Source: Actinacidiphila cocklensis (GTDB lineage Bacteria > Actinomycetota > Actinomycetes > Streptomycetales > Streptomycetaceae). From it: 64,000 bases of DNA. The stretch spans positions 28,891 through 92,890 of the forward strand of contig NZ_CAJSLV010000066.1 in assembly GCF_907177275.1 (NCBI RefSeq), given 5' to 3'. This document shows, one piece after another, positions 16,530 to 25,117 of this stretch (within the stretch, counting starts at the first letter, position 1; each line of letters opens with the position of its first letter). The translations under genes and the position numbers were made by a program. The notes beneath the pieces were generated by a model that saw only the letters and a list, made by a program, of their open reading frames with translations, had not been told where the DNA came from and did not search any database.

Positions 16530-17531
16530 ATGAGTGCCGCCGATACCACCACCACCCAGGTGCCGCCGCCGCGGCGGCACTCATCACCTCCCGGCCACGG
16601 GACCGGGAGAGCCCGGGCCGCCCGGCGCCGCAGGTTCGCCCTGGGGCGCGCGGCCACCCCGTGGCTGCTGCTCGCACCGTGCATCCTGGTGCTGGTGCTC
16701 GTCCTGGGCTATCCGCTGATCAAGCTGGGCACCCTGTCCTTCCAGGACTACAAGAAGCCCCAGCTGTGGGGCTTCAAACCGGCCACCTGGGTCGGCTTCG
16801 ACAACTACCAGGCGATCCTCAGCGACCACGAGTTCTGGTCGGTGGTCGTCAGGACCGTGCTGTTCGCCGGCAGCGCGGTGATCCTCACCATGGTCATCGG
16901 CATGCTGGTCGCCCTGCTGCTGCAGCGGGTCTCCGGCTGGGTCCGCACCCTGGTGAACATCGCGCTGGTGGCCAGCTGGGCGATGCCCGTGGTCGTCGCC
17001 GTCACCGTCTTCAAGTGGATGTTCGACAGCGACTACGGCGTCGTGAACTGGACGCTGAGCCAGCTGCCCGGCGTCGACTACACCGGCCACAACTGGTTCG
17101 CCTCGGGACCCCAGGGCCTGAGCGTGATCATGCTCCAGGTGGTGTGGGGGGCGATCCCGTTCGTGGTGATCACCCTCAGCGCCGGCCTCACCCAGGTCCC
17201 CAAGGAACTGGAGGAGGCGGCCAGGCTGGACGGCGCCGACGCCTTCGGGGTCTTCCGCTACGTCACCCTCCCGATCATCAAGCCGCTGGTCGTCATGATG
17301 ACGACCCTGTCGGTGATCTGGGACATGGGCGTCTTCGCCCAGGTGTGGCTGATGCGCGGCGGCCACCCCGAACCGGAGTTCCAGCTGCTCACCACCTATT
17401 CGTACGAGAAGGCCTTCGGCGTCAACGACTACGCCACCGGTTCCGCCATCGCACTGCTCACCGTGCTGCTGCTGCTCGGCGTGGTCGCGGTGTACATGCG
17501 GCAGATGCTGAAGATCGGAGAGGTGGAATGA
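16530..17531 (+). CDS. dasB: DasB, chitobiose ABC transporter permease
   Basis: A sugar ABC permease of the MalF type (333 residues). It has a cytoplasmic Arg/Pro-rich N-terminus, then six or more hydrophobic segments starting TPWLLLAPCILVLVLVLGYP. The EAA loop that contacts the ATPase is visible as PKELEEAARLDGADAFGVFR. GTG 16527 and ATG 16530 are adjacent in frame; ATG 16530 is better spaced from GAGGAG (16518-16523). It overlaps dasC by 4 nt. Confidence 0.93.
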   Translation: MSAADTTTTQVPPPRRHSSPPGHGTGRARAARRRRFALGRAATPWLLLAPCILVLVLVLGYPLIKLGTLSFQDYKKPQLWGFKPATWVGFDNYQAILSDHEFWSVVVRTVLFAGSAVILTMVIGMLVALLLQRVSGWVRTLVNIALVASWAMPVVVAVTVFKWMFDSDYGVVNWTLSQLPGVDYTGHNWFASGPQGLSVIMLQVVWGAIPFVVITLSAGLTQVPKELEEAARLDGADAFGVFRYVTLPIIKPLVVMMTTLSVIWDMGVFAQVWLMRGGHPEPEFQLLTTYSYEKAFGVNDYATGSAIALLTVLLLLGVVAVYMRQMLKIGEVE

Positions 17532-18406
17532 GCGCGCTGACCTCGCGGCCGACCGCCGACAACCGCCTGAACGCGGTGAACCGCCGTCGGCGCAACGCCA
17601 AACGGGGCTGGAACCTGCTGGGCCTGCTGGTCTTCGTGCTGGCCGCCTTCCCGGTCTACTGGATGATCAATACGGCCTTCAAGCCGGCCAAGGACTCCAT
17701 CGACCCCACTCCGCACTTCTTCCCGTGGCCGGTGTCGCTGGAGAACTTCCACCGCGCCCTGAACATCAGCGACTTCTGGGGACCGGTCGAGCGCAGCCTG
17801 ATCGTCAGCGCCAGCACCGTGGTGATCGGCGCGTTCATCGGCCTGCTCGCGGCGCTCGCGATCTCCCGGTTCGCCTTCCGCGGCCGCAAAATCGTCATCG
17901 TCGGCATCCTGACCGTCCAGATGGTGCCGCTGGTCGCGATGATCATCCCGGTCTTCCTGCTGCTCAACCAGATCCACCAGATCGACAAGCTGTCCGGCCT
18001 GGTCCTGACGTACCTGACGTTCGTGCTGCCCTTCACCGTCTGGACGCTGCGCGGCTTCATCGTCAACATCCCCAAGGAGCTGGAAGAGGCCGCCATGGTG
18101 GACGGCTGCAGCCGCACCGGCGCCTTCATCCGGGTGGTCTTCCCGCTGCTGGCCCCCGGCCTGGTCGCCACCTCCATCTACGGCTTCATCCAGGCCTGGA
18201 ACGAGTTCCTCTACGCCCTGCTGGTCATGAGCCAGGACCACCAGACGGCGACCGTGTGGCTGGGGACGTTCACCACCCAGCACGGAACCGAGTACGCGCC
18301 GATGATGGCCGGGTCCACCATGATGGGCATCCCCGTGGTGATCCTGTTCCTGCTCGTCCAGCGCAAGATGGCCGCCGGCCTCACGGCCGGGGCGGTGAAG
18401 GGATGA
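17528..18406 (+). CDS. dasC: DasC, chitobiose ABC transporter permease
   Basis: A MalG-type permease (292 residues) that pairs with DasB. Six hydrophobic segments are visible, with an EAA loop at PKELEEAAMVDGCSRTGAFI. ATG 17528 overlaps the dasB stop and its own stop overlaps the start of the glucosaminidase gene, so all four das genes are translationally chained. Confidence 0.93.
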   Translation: MSALTSRPTADNRLNAVNRRRRNAKRGWNLLGLLVFVLAAFPVYWMINTAFKPAKDSIDPTPHFFPWPVSLENFHRALNISDFWGPVERSLIVSASTVVIGAFIGLLAALAISRFAFRGRKIVIVGILTVQMVPLVAMIIPVFLLLNQIHQIDKLSGLVLTYLTFVLPFTVWTLRGFIVNIPKELEEAAMVDGCSRTGAFIRVVFPLLAPGLVATSIYGFIQAWNEFLYALLVMSQDHQTATVWLGTFTTQHGTEYAPMMAGSTMMGIPVVILFLLVQRKMAAGLTAGAVKG

Positions 18407-19944
18407 CCGTCATTTCCACCGACACGCCTGCGGACCTCCTGGTCCGCGACGCGCTGACCGTCCTGCAGCCCGGCTTCGTCGGCACCACAGCGCCCGAGTG
18501 GCTGCTGCGGCAGCTCGCCGCGGGCCTCGGCGCGGTGGCGCTGTTCGCCCGCAACATCGAGTCGCCCGAGCAGCTGGCCGCGCTCACCGCCGAGCTGCGG
18601 GCGGTACGCCCCGACGTCCTGGTCGCCGCCGACGAGGAGGGCGGCGACGTCACCCGCCTTGAGGCGCGCGGCGGTTCGTCCTTCCCCGGCAACCTCGCGC
18701 TGGGCGCGGTCGACGACGTGAAGCTGACCCGCTCGGTCGCCGCGGAACTGGGCCGCCGGCTCGCCGAGTGCGGGGTGAACCTCAACTGGGCGCCGTCCGC
18801 GGACGTCAACTCCGACCCGGGCAACCCGGTGATCGGCGTACGGTCCTTCGGCGCCGACCCCGAACTGGTGGCCCGCAACACCGCCGCCTACGTCGAGGGC
18901 CTGCAGTCCGCCGGGGTCGCCGCCTGCGTCAAGCACTTCCCCGGGCACGGCGACACCGCCACCGACTCGCACCATGCGCTGCCGCGTATCGACGTCGACC
19001 TCACGACCCTGCACACGCGTGAACTCGTGCCGTTCCGGGCCGCGTTGGCCGCGGGCACGAAGGTCGTGATGAGCGCGCACATCCTGGTGCCCGCGCTCGA
19101 CCCCGACCTGCCCGCGACGCTCAGCCCCGCCGCGCTCACCGGCCTGCTGCGCGCCCCGCGCGAGGCCGGCGGCCTCGGCTACGACGGCCTCATCGTCACC
19201 GACGGCATCGAGATGCAGGCGATCGCTGCCACCTACGGCATCGAGCGCGGCACCGTCATGGCGCTGGCCGCCGGCGCCGACGCGATCTGCGTCGGCGGCG
19301 GCCTCGCCGACGAGCAGACCGTGTACGCGCTGCGCGACGCCATCGTGACCGCGGTCGACAGCGGCGACCTGCCGCGCGAGCGGCTCGCCGACGCGGCGGC
19401 CCGGGTCCGCGAGCTGGCCGCGTGGGCGGCCGGGCAGTCGGGTGCAGCGGTGGGGACCGCACCCGACGGCTTCGGCTCCGCCTCCGAGATCGGCCTGGAA
19501 GCCGCCAGGCGGGCGCTGCGGATCACCCGCGCGCCCGGCTTCGCGGCCCTGGACGAGGCGCCCTACGTGGCCGCGTTCACGCCGGTGGCCAACATCGCGG
19601 TCGGCGAGGACACGCCGTGGGGCGTGGCGGCGGAGCTGGAACGGCTGCTGCCCGGCACCGAGACGGCGACCTTCCGCTCCGCGGACGCGGAGGGCGGGGA
19701 CTTCGTCGCCGGTGTGCTCGCCGCCGCCGGTACGCGGCGGATCGTCGCCGTGGTGCGGGACGTGCACCGGCACGCATGGATGGCCGACGCGCTCGGCGGC
19801 CTCGTGGCCGCGAGGCCCGACACGGTGGTCGTCGAGATGGGCGTGCCCCAGGCTCCGCCGAGCGGTGCGCTTCACGTGGCGACCCACGGTGCCGCCCGCG
19901 TCTGCGGCGAAGCCGCAGCCGAGGCCATCGTCTCCGCCCGCTGA
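18403..19944 (+). CDS. dasD: GH3-family beta-N-acetylglucosaminidase (DasD-like)
   Basis: A cytoplasmic glycoside hydrolase family 3 enzyme (513 residues, no signal peptide) that would split imported chitobiose to GlcNAc. GH3 hallmarks are ADEEGGDVTRLEA and the Asp-His dyad motif KHFPGHGDTATDSHHALP typical of GH3 hexosaminidases. The predicted nucleophile Asp is in IVTDGIEMQAI. A second alpha/beta sandwich domain follows residue 360. ATG 18403 overlaps the dasC stop. Placing hydrolysis after uptake in one operon matches the known das system. Confidence 0.92.
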   Translation: MTVISTDTPADLLVRDALTVLQPGFVGTTAPEWLLRQLAAGLGAVALFARNIESPEQLAALTAELRAVRPDVLVAADEEGGDVTRLEARGGSSFPGNLALGAVDDVKLTRSVAAELGRRLAECGVNLNWAPSADVNSDPGNPVIGVRSFGADPELVARNTAAYVEGLQSAGVAACVKHFPGHGDTATDSHHALPRIDVDLTTLHTRELVPFRAALAAGTKVVMSAHILVPALDPDLPATLSPAALTGLLRAPREAGGLGYDGLIVTDGIEMQAIAATYGIERGTVMALAAGADAICVGGGLADEQTVYALRDAIVTAVDSGDLPRERLADAAARVRELAAWAAGQSGAAVGTAPDGFGSASEIGLEAARRALRITRAPGFAALDEAPYVAAFTPVANIAVGEDTPWGVAAELERLLPGTETATFRSADAEGGDFVAGVLAAAGTRRIVAVVRDVHRHAWMADALGGLVAARPDTVVVEMGVPQAPPSGALHVATHGAARVCGEAAAEAIVSAR

Positions 19945-19950
19945 CCCCCT

Positions 19951-19968
19951 CCCGGGGCGCCCCCCGGG
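19951..19968 (+). terminator. terminator-like palindrome after dasD
   Basis: A 7-bp GC-only stem (CCCGGGG / CCCCGGG) with a 4-nt loop, 6 nt beyond the stop codon of the last das gene. Confidence 0.45.
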
Positions 19969-20220
19969 ACCCCGGCCCCTCGCCCTCCCGGCGGGGGGCC
20001 TTGCCGTGCCGCTACGGGCGTGTCACGTGCGATGGCGCCCGCGGCTGCCGCCCGGTGGCGGGCCACTCGCGGTGGCGTTCGCGGGTGCTGGATACGTGGG
20101 AGCCGTCTTCCGCAGCCGGTACCGCCCGCTGCCTCACTGCCGCCGGCTCGCCTCCGGGCGCTTCCATCCGGTGTCGACGGTCGATCGTGCTCGGTCGCTC
20201 GTCCTCAGGACCTCCGCGCC

Positions 20221-20250
20221 CCCCCGGAGCTTCGCCTGGGGAGACCCCCA
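20221..20250 (-). repeat. dispersed intergenic element, copy 1
   Basis: Reading on the minus strand: TGGGGGTCTCCCCAGGCGAA then GCTCCGGGGG. It shares nearly every base with 47438-47467 apart from small changes around the inner TCT/AC and one extra A. Both copies are intergenic. Confidence 0.6.
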
Positions 20251-20509
20251 TCCCTTTCGACACCGCCGCGCCCTTCGGCTCCCCGGCTACCGGCGAACCC
20301 GGGACGGTTCTCCGGCGTGCCCGGCAGCATGCCGGGGAGCCCCCTGCCGCGAGGGTGAGCGTTTTTCAGGGGCGCAGGTCCGCCCCCAGCCACGACACGG
20401 CCGCAGGTAGGCGATGCACCGCCAGGGGCAGGACCTCAGGGTGCGGCCGGCCCCCACCGGGCCGCGGGTGGGACGGCACCGGAAGGGCCGGGCAGGGCCT
20501 GGGAGGGGC

Positions 20510-21295
20510 TTACAGACCCTGCCAGGCGGGCTTGGCCGCGTACGTGGCCCTGAAGTACGGGGCGAGCTTGAGCTTCGAGGCAGCCGCCTCGTCGACGATC
20601 ACCGTGGCGTGCGGGTGGAGTTGGAGCGCGGAGGCCGGGACGACCGCGGCGACCGGTCCCTCGACCGTCGCCGCGACGGCCTCCGCCTTGCCCTCACCCG
20701 TGGCGAGCAGCACCAGGTGCCGGGCCTCCAGAATCGTTCCGATGCCCTGGGTGATGACGTGGTGCGGCACGGCCTCGATGTCGCCGCCGAAGAAGCGGGC
20801 GTTGTCCACCCGGGTCTGCTCGGTGAGCGTCTTGATCCTGGTGCGGGAGGCGAGCGACGAGCAGGGCTCGTTGAAGCCGATGTGCCCGTCCGTACCGATG
20901 CCGAGCAGCTGGAGGTCCACCCCGCCGGCCGCCGCCAGCGCGGCGTCGTACGCGTCGCAGGCGGCCTGCACGTCCTCCGCGGCACCGTCGGGACCCATGA
21001 AGGCCTCCGGCGACAGCCCGAGCGGCTCCACGACCTCGCGCAGCACGACGGAGCGGTACGACTCGGGGTGTCCCGTGGGCAGCCCCACGTACTCGTCCAG
21101 CTGGCACACCCTGGCCCGCGAGACGTCCACCGCACCGGCCCGCACCCTGGCGGCGAGCGACTGGTAGACGGGCAGCGGCGTCGATCCGGTGGCCACGCCG
21201 AGGAGCGCGTCCGGCTTGCGGTGGAGCAGCTTGGCCATGGCCTCCGCGATGATGTCGCCGCCTGCCGCGGCGTCCGGGACGATGACAACTTCCAC
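20510..21295 (-). CDS. nagB: glucosamine-6-phosphate deaminase
   Basis: Converts glucosamine-6-phosphate to fructose-6-phosphate and ammonia, feeding chitin sugars into glycolysis (261 residues). Motifs include LLGVATGSTPLPVYQ (phosphate loop), QLDEYVGLP with the catalytic Asp and GIGTDGHIGFNEP with the ring-opening His region. It starts at ATG 21295 (MEVVIVPDA). A DasR operator lies 30-45 nt upstream, so it belongs to the DasR regulon like the das operon next door. Confidence 0.96.
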   Translation of the reverse strand: MEVVIVPDAAAGGDIIAEAMAKLLHRKPDALLGVATGSTPLPVYQSLAARVRAGAVDVSRARVCQLDEYVGLPTGHPESYRSVVLREVVEPLGLSPEAFMGPDGAAEDVQAACDAYDAALAAAGGVDLQLLGIGTDGHIGFNEPCSSLASRTRIKTLTEQTRVDNARFFGGDIEAVPHHVITQGIGTILEARHLVLLATGEGKAEAVAATVEGPVAAVVPASALQLHPHATVIVDEAAASKLKLAPYFRATYAAKPAWQGL

Positions 21296-21324
21296 GCTGG
21301 GCCTGCCGTTCTGGAAAGGATGAG

Positions 21325-21340
21325 TGTGGTATAGACCAAT
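21325..21340. promoter_or_regulatory. DasR operator (dre) between nagB and the SIS-domain gene
   Basis: TGTGGTATAGACCAAT keeps the GGT-x-TAGACCA core of the dre consensus. It stands 30 nt upstream of nagB and about 140 nt upstream of the divergent SIS gene, so it could control one or both. Confidence 0.82.
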
Positions 21341-21481
21341 CTACCAGGTGGGCGGCGGCCTGAAGAGGGCAACCCCGGCCCTCTTCCGCGCGCGGGCGGC
21401 CGGGTCCTGTGGTCGACTGTTGGAGTGCTCCGGGCAGCGGCGGACGGCCCTGTCCGGGTGGGCGGGATGGAGGCGGTGGCC

Positions 21482-22561
21482 ATGGTGGGCAGCACGCGGT
21501 CCCCGGTGCGCGGCGGCGAGCGGCCGGGCGCGATCATGGCCGGCGAGATGGCCGAGCAGCCCGAGGTGATGCGGCGCATCCTGGACGTCGCGGCCCCCGC
21601 GATCATCGCGACGGCCCGCGGCATCGCCGACCGCGAACCCCGCTTCGTCCTGCTCAGCGCCCGCGGCACCTCCGACCACGCGGCGCTCTACGCGAAGTAT
21701 CTGATCGAGGTCGAGCTGGGCCTGCCCTGCGGGCTGACCTCGATGTCCACCACCACCGCCTACGGGGCGACCCCGCATCTGAACGACGTCCTGGTGATCA
21801 CGGTCAGCCAGTCCGGCGGCTCGCCCGACCTGATCGGGTCGACCGAGGCGGCCAGGGCGGCCGGCGCGATCACCCTGGCGGTGACCAACAACCCGGAGTC
21901 GCCGCTCGCCGAGGTCTCGGAGTTCCACATCGACCTGCTGGCAGGCCCGGAGAAGGCGCTGCCGGCCACCAAGACGTACACGGCCGAGCTGCTGGCCCTC
22001 TACCTCTTCGTGATGGGCCTGGGCGGCACGAAGGCCGCCCCCGCCACGCACCGCCTGCCGCGGCTGGCGGAGGAGGTGCTGGCCCGCGGCGACGAGGTAC
22101 GCGAGCTGGCCGGCCGCTACCGCTTCGCCGAGCGGATGGTGATCACCTCGCGCGGCTACGGCTACCCCACGGCCAAGGAGGCGGCGCTGAAGCTGATGGA
22201 GACCAGCTACATCCCGGCGCTCGCCTATTCCGGTGCCGACCTGCTGCACGGCCCGCTGGCCATGGTGGACAACATCTCGCCGGTGATCGCGATCGTGACG
22301 GAGGGGCGCGGCGGGGAGGCGCTGCAGCCGGTGCTCGACCGGTTGCGCGGACGCGGGGCGGATCTGGTCGTGGTCGGCCCCCAGCGGCAGGTCCGTGCCG
22401 CGGCGGGCGGCTTCGCGCTGCCCACGGCGGATGTGCCCGAGTCCCTCCAGCCGCTGCTGGAGATCCTGCCCCTCCAGCAGCTGGCCTGGGAGATCGCCGT
22501 GGCCCGCGGCCAGGACCCCGACTCCCCCCGAGGCATAGCCAAGATCACGGAGACCCACTAG
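21482..22561 (+). CDS. SIS-domain sugar isomerase/deaminase (GlmS C-domain-like)
   Basis: A 359-residue protein with two SIS (sugar-phosphate isomerase) domains, like the isomerase half of GlmS but without the glutaminase half. Visible motifs are MAEQPEVMRRILD, LLSARGTSDHAALYAKYLIE, VITVSQSGGSPDLIGSTEAA, TKTYTAELLALYLFV and SRGYGYPTAKEAALKLMETS. It probably acts on glucosamine-6-phosphate or a related amino-sugar phosphate, given the shared dre site and nagB next door. ATG 21482 follows GGAGG by 8 nt. In-frame alternatives at 21467 and 21536 are possible. Confidence 0.88.
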   Translation: MVGSTRSPVRGGERPGAIMAGEMAEQPEVMRRILDVAAPAIIATARGIADREPRFVLLSARGTSDHAALYAKYLIEVELGLPCGLTSMSTTTAYGATPHLNDVLVITVSQSGGSPDLIGSTEAARAAGAITLAVTNNPESPLAEVSEFHIDLLAGPEKALPATKTYTAELLALYLFVMGLGGTKAAPATHRLPRLAEEVLARGDEVRELAGRYRFAERMVITSRGYGYPTAKEAALKLMETSYIPALAYSGADLLHGPLAMVDNISPVIAIVTEGRGGEALQPVLDRLRGRGADLVVVGPQRQVRAAAGGFALPTADVPESLQPLLEILPLQQLAWEIAVARGQDPDSPRGIAKITETH

Positions 22562-22659
22562 GGCCTAGTCCCCCCGGGTGCCCCGTCGTGCCGCCCGGCC
22601 ACGTCCGGGAACCGTCCCGGGTTCGCCGGTGGCCGGCGGCGATGAGGCAGAAAACACTT

Positions 22660-22709
22660 CGGGCCGCGGTGCCGGGAGAGGACCCTCAGCCTCTCCAGCA
22701 CCGCAGCCC
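22660..22709 (+). terminator. long hairpin downstream of the SIS gene
   Basis: GGGCCGCGGTGCCGGGAGAGG and CCTCTCCAGCACCGCAGCCC-type arms (22661-22681 and 22690-22709) form an about 20-bp stem with two mismatches and an 8-nt loop, 100 nt past the stop. Confidence 0.5.
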
Positions 22710-22861
22710 GGAGCTGGCGTCGGCGCCGTGGCCGGCGGGGTGTGCGGTCCCCGCGGACCCGTTAGGGCCGACTGCGAGGCGGCTGCGTAGTCAGGGCAGA
22801 GAACGCACCGCCTCGGTCCGCGCTCCTGTGCGGGGAGCCCGGAGGTTCATGATGGCGCCAT

Positions 22862-22877
22862 TGTGGACTAGACCATT
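22862..22877. promoter_or_regulatory. DasR operator (dre) upstream of the histidine kinase gene
   Basis: TGTGGACTAGACCATT keeps the TGG-x-CTAGACCA core. It overlaps a possible promoter, TTGTGG (22861-22866) and GTAAAT (22885-22890) with an 18-nt spacer. The next gene downstream is the kinase at 22986. The rest of 22562-22985 holds only the hairpin at 22660. Confidence 0.75.
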
Positions 22878-22985
22878 GGCCCGTGTAAATGGCTGAGCCA
22901 CGGATTTCGTGCCGGGCCTGAACAAAGTGTGCCCGCAAACGGCGCGTCGCGCACCCCCCTGGAGCCTGCGGGTACGCTCGCAGGC

Positions 22986-24443
22986 GTGCCCTCCATGAAC
23001 GACCTCGTACGCGAGCACACCGCGCTCGACGCCTCCGACCTCGAATGGCTCCACCTACTGGTCTCGGAGTGGCAGCTGCTCTCCGACCTCTCCTTCGCGG
23101 ACCTCGTGCTGTGGGTGCCCACCCGGGACGGCTCCCGCTACGTCTCGGTGGCCCAGATGCGGCCGAACACCGGGCCGACCTCGTACCAGGACGACATGGT
23201 CGGGCACCTCGTCCCGCGCGGCCGGCGGCCGCTGCTGGACGCCGCGCTCGACGAGGGGCGGATCGTCCGCGAGGGCGACCCGGAGTGGCGCGAGGAGGTG
23301 CCGGTGCGGGTGGAGTCCATCCCGGTGCGCCGGGACGGCCGGGTGCTCGGGGTGATCGCCCGCAACACCAACCTGCTGACCGTCCGCACGCCCAGCCGGC
23401 TCGAACTGACCTACCTGCAGAGCGCCAGCGACCTGGCCCAGATGATCGCGGCCGGCGCCTTCCCCTTCCCTGCCGAGCAGGTCGACATGGACGCCTCGCC
23501 GCGGGCCGGCGACGGGCTGATCCGGCTGGACGCCGACGGCATCGTGCAGTACGCCAGCCCCAACGCGCTGTCCGCCTACCACCGGCTCGGCCTGGCCGCC
23601 GACCTGGTCGGGCACCACCTCGGCAAGGCCACCGCCGAACTCGCCCCGGCCCGCGGCCCGGTGGACGAGGCGCTGGTCAAGCTGGCCAGCGGCTGGGCGC
23701 CGCGGGAGTTCGAGGTCGAGGGCGGCGACGGCGTCATCCAGCTGCGGGCCATCCCGCTCAAACCCAAGGGCGTGCACACCGGCTCCCTGGTGCTGCTCCG
23801 GGACGTGACCGAACTGCGGCGCCGCGAGCGCGAGTTGATGACCAAGGACGCCACCATCCGGGAGATCCACCACCGGGTGAAGAACAACCTCCAGACGGTC
23901 GCCGCGCTGCTGCGGCTGCAGGCCCGCCGGATGGACTCCGACAAGGCCCGTGAGGCGCTGGAGGAGGCGGTACGCCGGGTCGGCTCGATCGCCATCGTCC
24001 ATGAGACGCTGTCCCAGACGCTGGACGAGCGGGTCGAGTTCGACGAGATCGCCGACCGGGTGCTGGCGATGGTCGCCGAGATCTCACCCGGCCGGGTCAC
24101 CGCCCGGCGGGCCGGCCGGTTCGGCATCCTCACCGCGGAGATCGCCACCCCGCTGTCCATGGTGCTCACCGAGCTGCTGCAGAACGCGCTCGAACACGGC
24201 TTCGGGCCGGGGGAGTCGGGCAGCGTCGACATCACCGCGACCCGCGGCCGGGAGCTGATCACGATCACCGTCCAGGACGACGGCCGCGGCCTGCCGCCCG
24301 GCTTCGACGCCCAGCAGGCCGGCAACCTCGGCCTGCAGATCGTCCGCACCCTGGTGGTCGGGGAGTTGGGCGGCACCTTCGACATGCTGCCCGCCCCGGT
24401 CCGCGGCACCCGGGTGATCCTCGAACTCCCGCTCGACAGCTGA
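22986..24443 (+). CDS. PdtaS-like sensor histidine kinase (GAF/PAS, HisKA_2, HATPase)
   Basis: A soluble histidine kinase of 485 residues. The N-terminal sensor starts MNDLVREHTALDASDLEWLH (GAF-like), then comes a PAS domain (about 170-280). The HisKA_2 box IREIHHRVKNNLQTVAALLR has the phospho-His at about 295, and the HATPase has TELLQNALEHGF, DDGRGLPPGF and NLGLQIVRTLV. This is the layout of PdtaS, whose usual partner is an ANTAR response regulator; none is next to it. GTG 22986 is chosen because TACGCT (22973-22978) lies exactly 7 nt before it and there is no Shine-Dalgarno sequence, fitting a leaderless mRNA. ATG 22995 is the alternative. A dre site lies about 110 nt upstream. Confidence 0.92.
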   Translation: MPSMNDLVREHTALDASDLEWLHLLVSEWQLLSDLSFADLVLWVPTRDGSRYVSVAQMRPNTGPTSYQDDMVGHLVPRGRRPLLDAALDEGRIVREGDPEWREEVPVRVESIPVRRDGRVLGVIARNTNLLTVRTPSRLELTYLQSASDLAQMIAAGAFPFPAEQVDMDASPRAGDGLIRLDADGIVQYASPNALSAYHRLGLAADLVGHHLGKATAELAPARGPVDEALVKLASGWAPREFEVEGGDGVIQLRAIPLKPKGVHTGSLVLLRDVTELRRRERELMTKDATIREIHHRVKNNLQTVAALLRLQARRMDSDKAREALEEAVRRVGSIAIVHETLSQTLDERVEFDEIADRVLAMVAEISPGRVTARRAGRFGILTAEIATPLSMVLTELLQNALEHGFGPGESGSVDITATRGRELITITVQDDGRGLPPGFDAQQAGNLGLQIVRTLVVGELGGTFDMLPAPVRGTRVILELPLDS

Positions 24444-24480
24444 CCGTTCACCCGGAAGCACCGGCTGACAGCAGGCACGC

Positions 24481-24516
24481 GAAAGCCCCCGTACCGTTGC
24501 TGGTACGGGGGCTTTC
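24481..24516. terminator. perfect bidirectional terminator
   Basis: GAAAGCCCCCGTACC / GGTACGGGGGCTTTC is a 15-bp perfect stem with a 6-nt loop. It lies between the convergent kinase gene and wblE and gives a U/A-tailed structure on both strands. Confidence 0.88.
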
Positions 24517-24579
24517 GGATGCTGCGTGCTGCGCGTGTGACAGGTGCTGCGCGCTGCGGCTCGGTGGGAAGGCTGCGCG

Positions 24580-24837
24580 TCAGGCGCTGGCGTTGCGGGC
24601 CCGGTTGCGGGCGGCGCGGCGCTTCATTGCGCGACGCTCGTCCTCGCTGAGGCCACCCCAGACACCGGCGTCCTGGCCGCTCTCCAGCGCCCACTGCAGG
24701 CACTGCTCCATGACGGGGCAGCGGCGGCAGACGGCCTTGGCTTCCTCGATCTGCAGCAGCGCAGGACCGGTGTTGCCGATGGGGAAGAAGAGCTCGGGGT
24801 CTTCCTCGCGGCAAACGGCGCGGTGACGCCAGTCCAT
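24580..24837 (-). CDS. wblE: WblE, WhiB-family iron-sulfur transcription factor
   Basis: An 85-residue WhiB1-type protein. Four cysteines bind a [4Fe-4S] cluster (C9, C37, C40, C46), followed by the G[V/I]WGG turn (DAGVWGGLSEDERRA) and a basic tail (MKRRAARNRARNASA) for DNA or sigma-factor contact. ATG 24837 has AAGGAG 11 nt upstream on the minus strand. An in-frame ATG at 24906 would add 23 residues and is less likely. WblE orthologs are near-universal in actinobacteria and interact with the principal sigma factor. The gene has a long leader (see 24838-25117). Confidence 0.96.
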   Translation of the reverse strand: MDWRHRAVCREEDPELFFPIGNTGPALLQIEEAKAVCRRCPVMEQCLQWALESGQDAGVWGGLSEDERRAMKRRAARNRARNASA

Positions 24838-25117
24838 GGCTGCTCCAACTCCTTGTGTGACAAGCACGTTGCTTGTGAATGTGAACGCTTTCACGAATCC
24901 CTTCACAGCGAACGGGACGCCACCCAGTCTTCACTGGTGCAGTCCCGCTGGTGTGAGGTGGAAGATTCGGGCTCTCAAGGGGGCCGGTTGGTCGGCCGTC
25001 CCGATCGCCACCTAGAGACTCGCAAACCTCGGCGGGAGATACAACCCCTTCAGGAAACTTTTTTTTGATTCCTCGGTGTCGCCTCGATCACAGCCGTACT
25101 TCCATGGGGTGCAGGGC
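24838..25117 (-). promoter_or_regulatory. long wblE upstream region with a palindromic operator candidate
   Basis: About 280 nt without a gene. GTGAACGCTTTCAC (24881-24894) is a near-perfect palindrome resembling LacI/GalR-family operators, 44 nt before the wblE start. A TTGCTT/AAGCAC partial repeat is close by. An A/T-rich tract (25059-25070) lies upstream and may raise promoter activity. I could not place a clear -10/-35 pair. Confidence 0.4.

Larger units (their letters stand above)
19945..20509. other. 565-bp intergenic region after the das operon
   Basis: No convincing gene. It starts with a terminator-like CCCGGGG-CGCC-CCCCGGG palindrome (19951-19968). It also holds one copy of a roughly 30-bp dispersed element at 20221-20250 (reverse complement of a TGGGGGT-n-CCCC-AGGCGAA-GCTCCGGGGG pattern, also found at 47438-47467). 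The rest is GC-rich without a codon-position pattern. Confidence 0.5.

Noticed and set aside
20012..20410. Several overlapping frames of 60-110 codons after the das operon
   Set aside because: No family motif, no consistent third-position pattern, and they overlap the dispersed element and a terminator.
25043..25072. Possible SigR promoter for wblE (GGAAT then GTT on the minus strand)
   Set aside because: The spacer is 22 nt; SigR promoters need 18-19.
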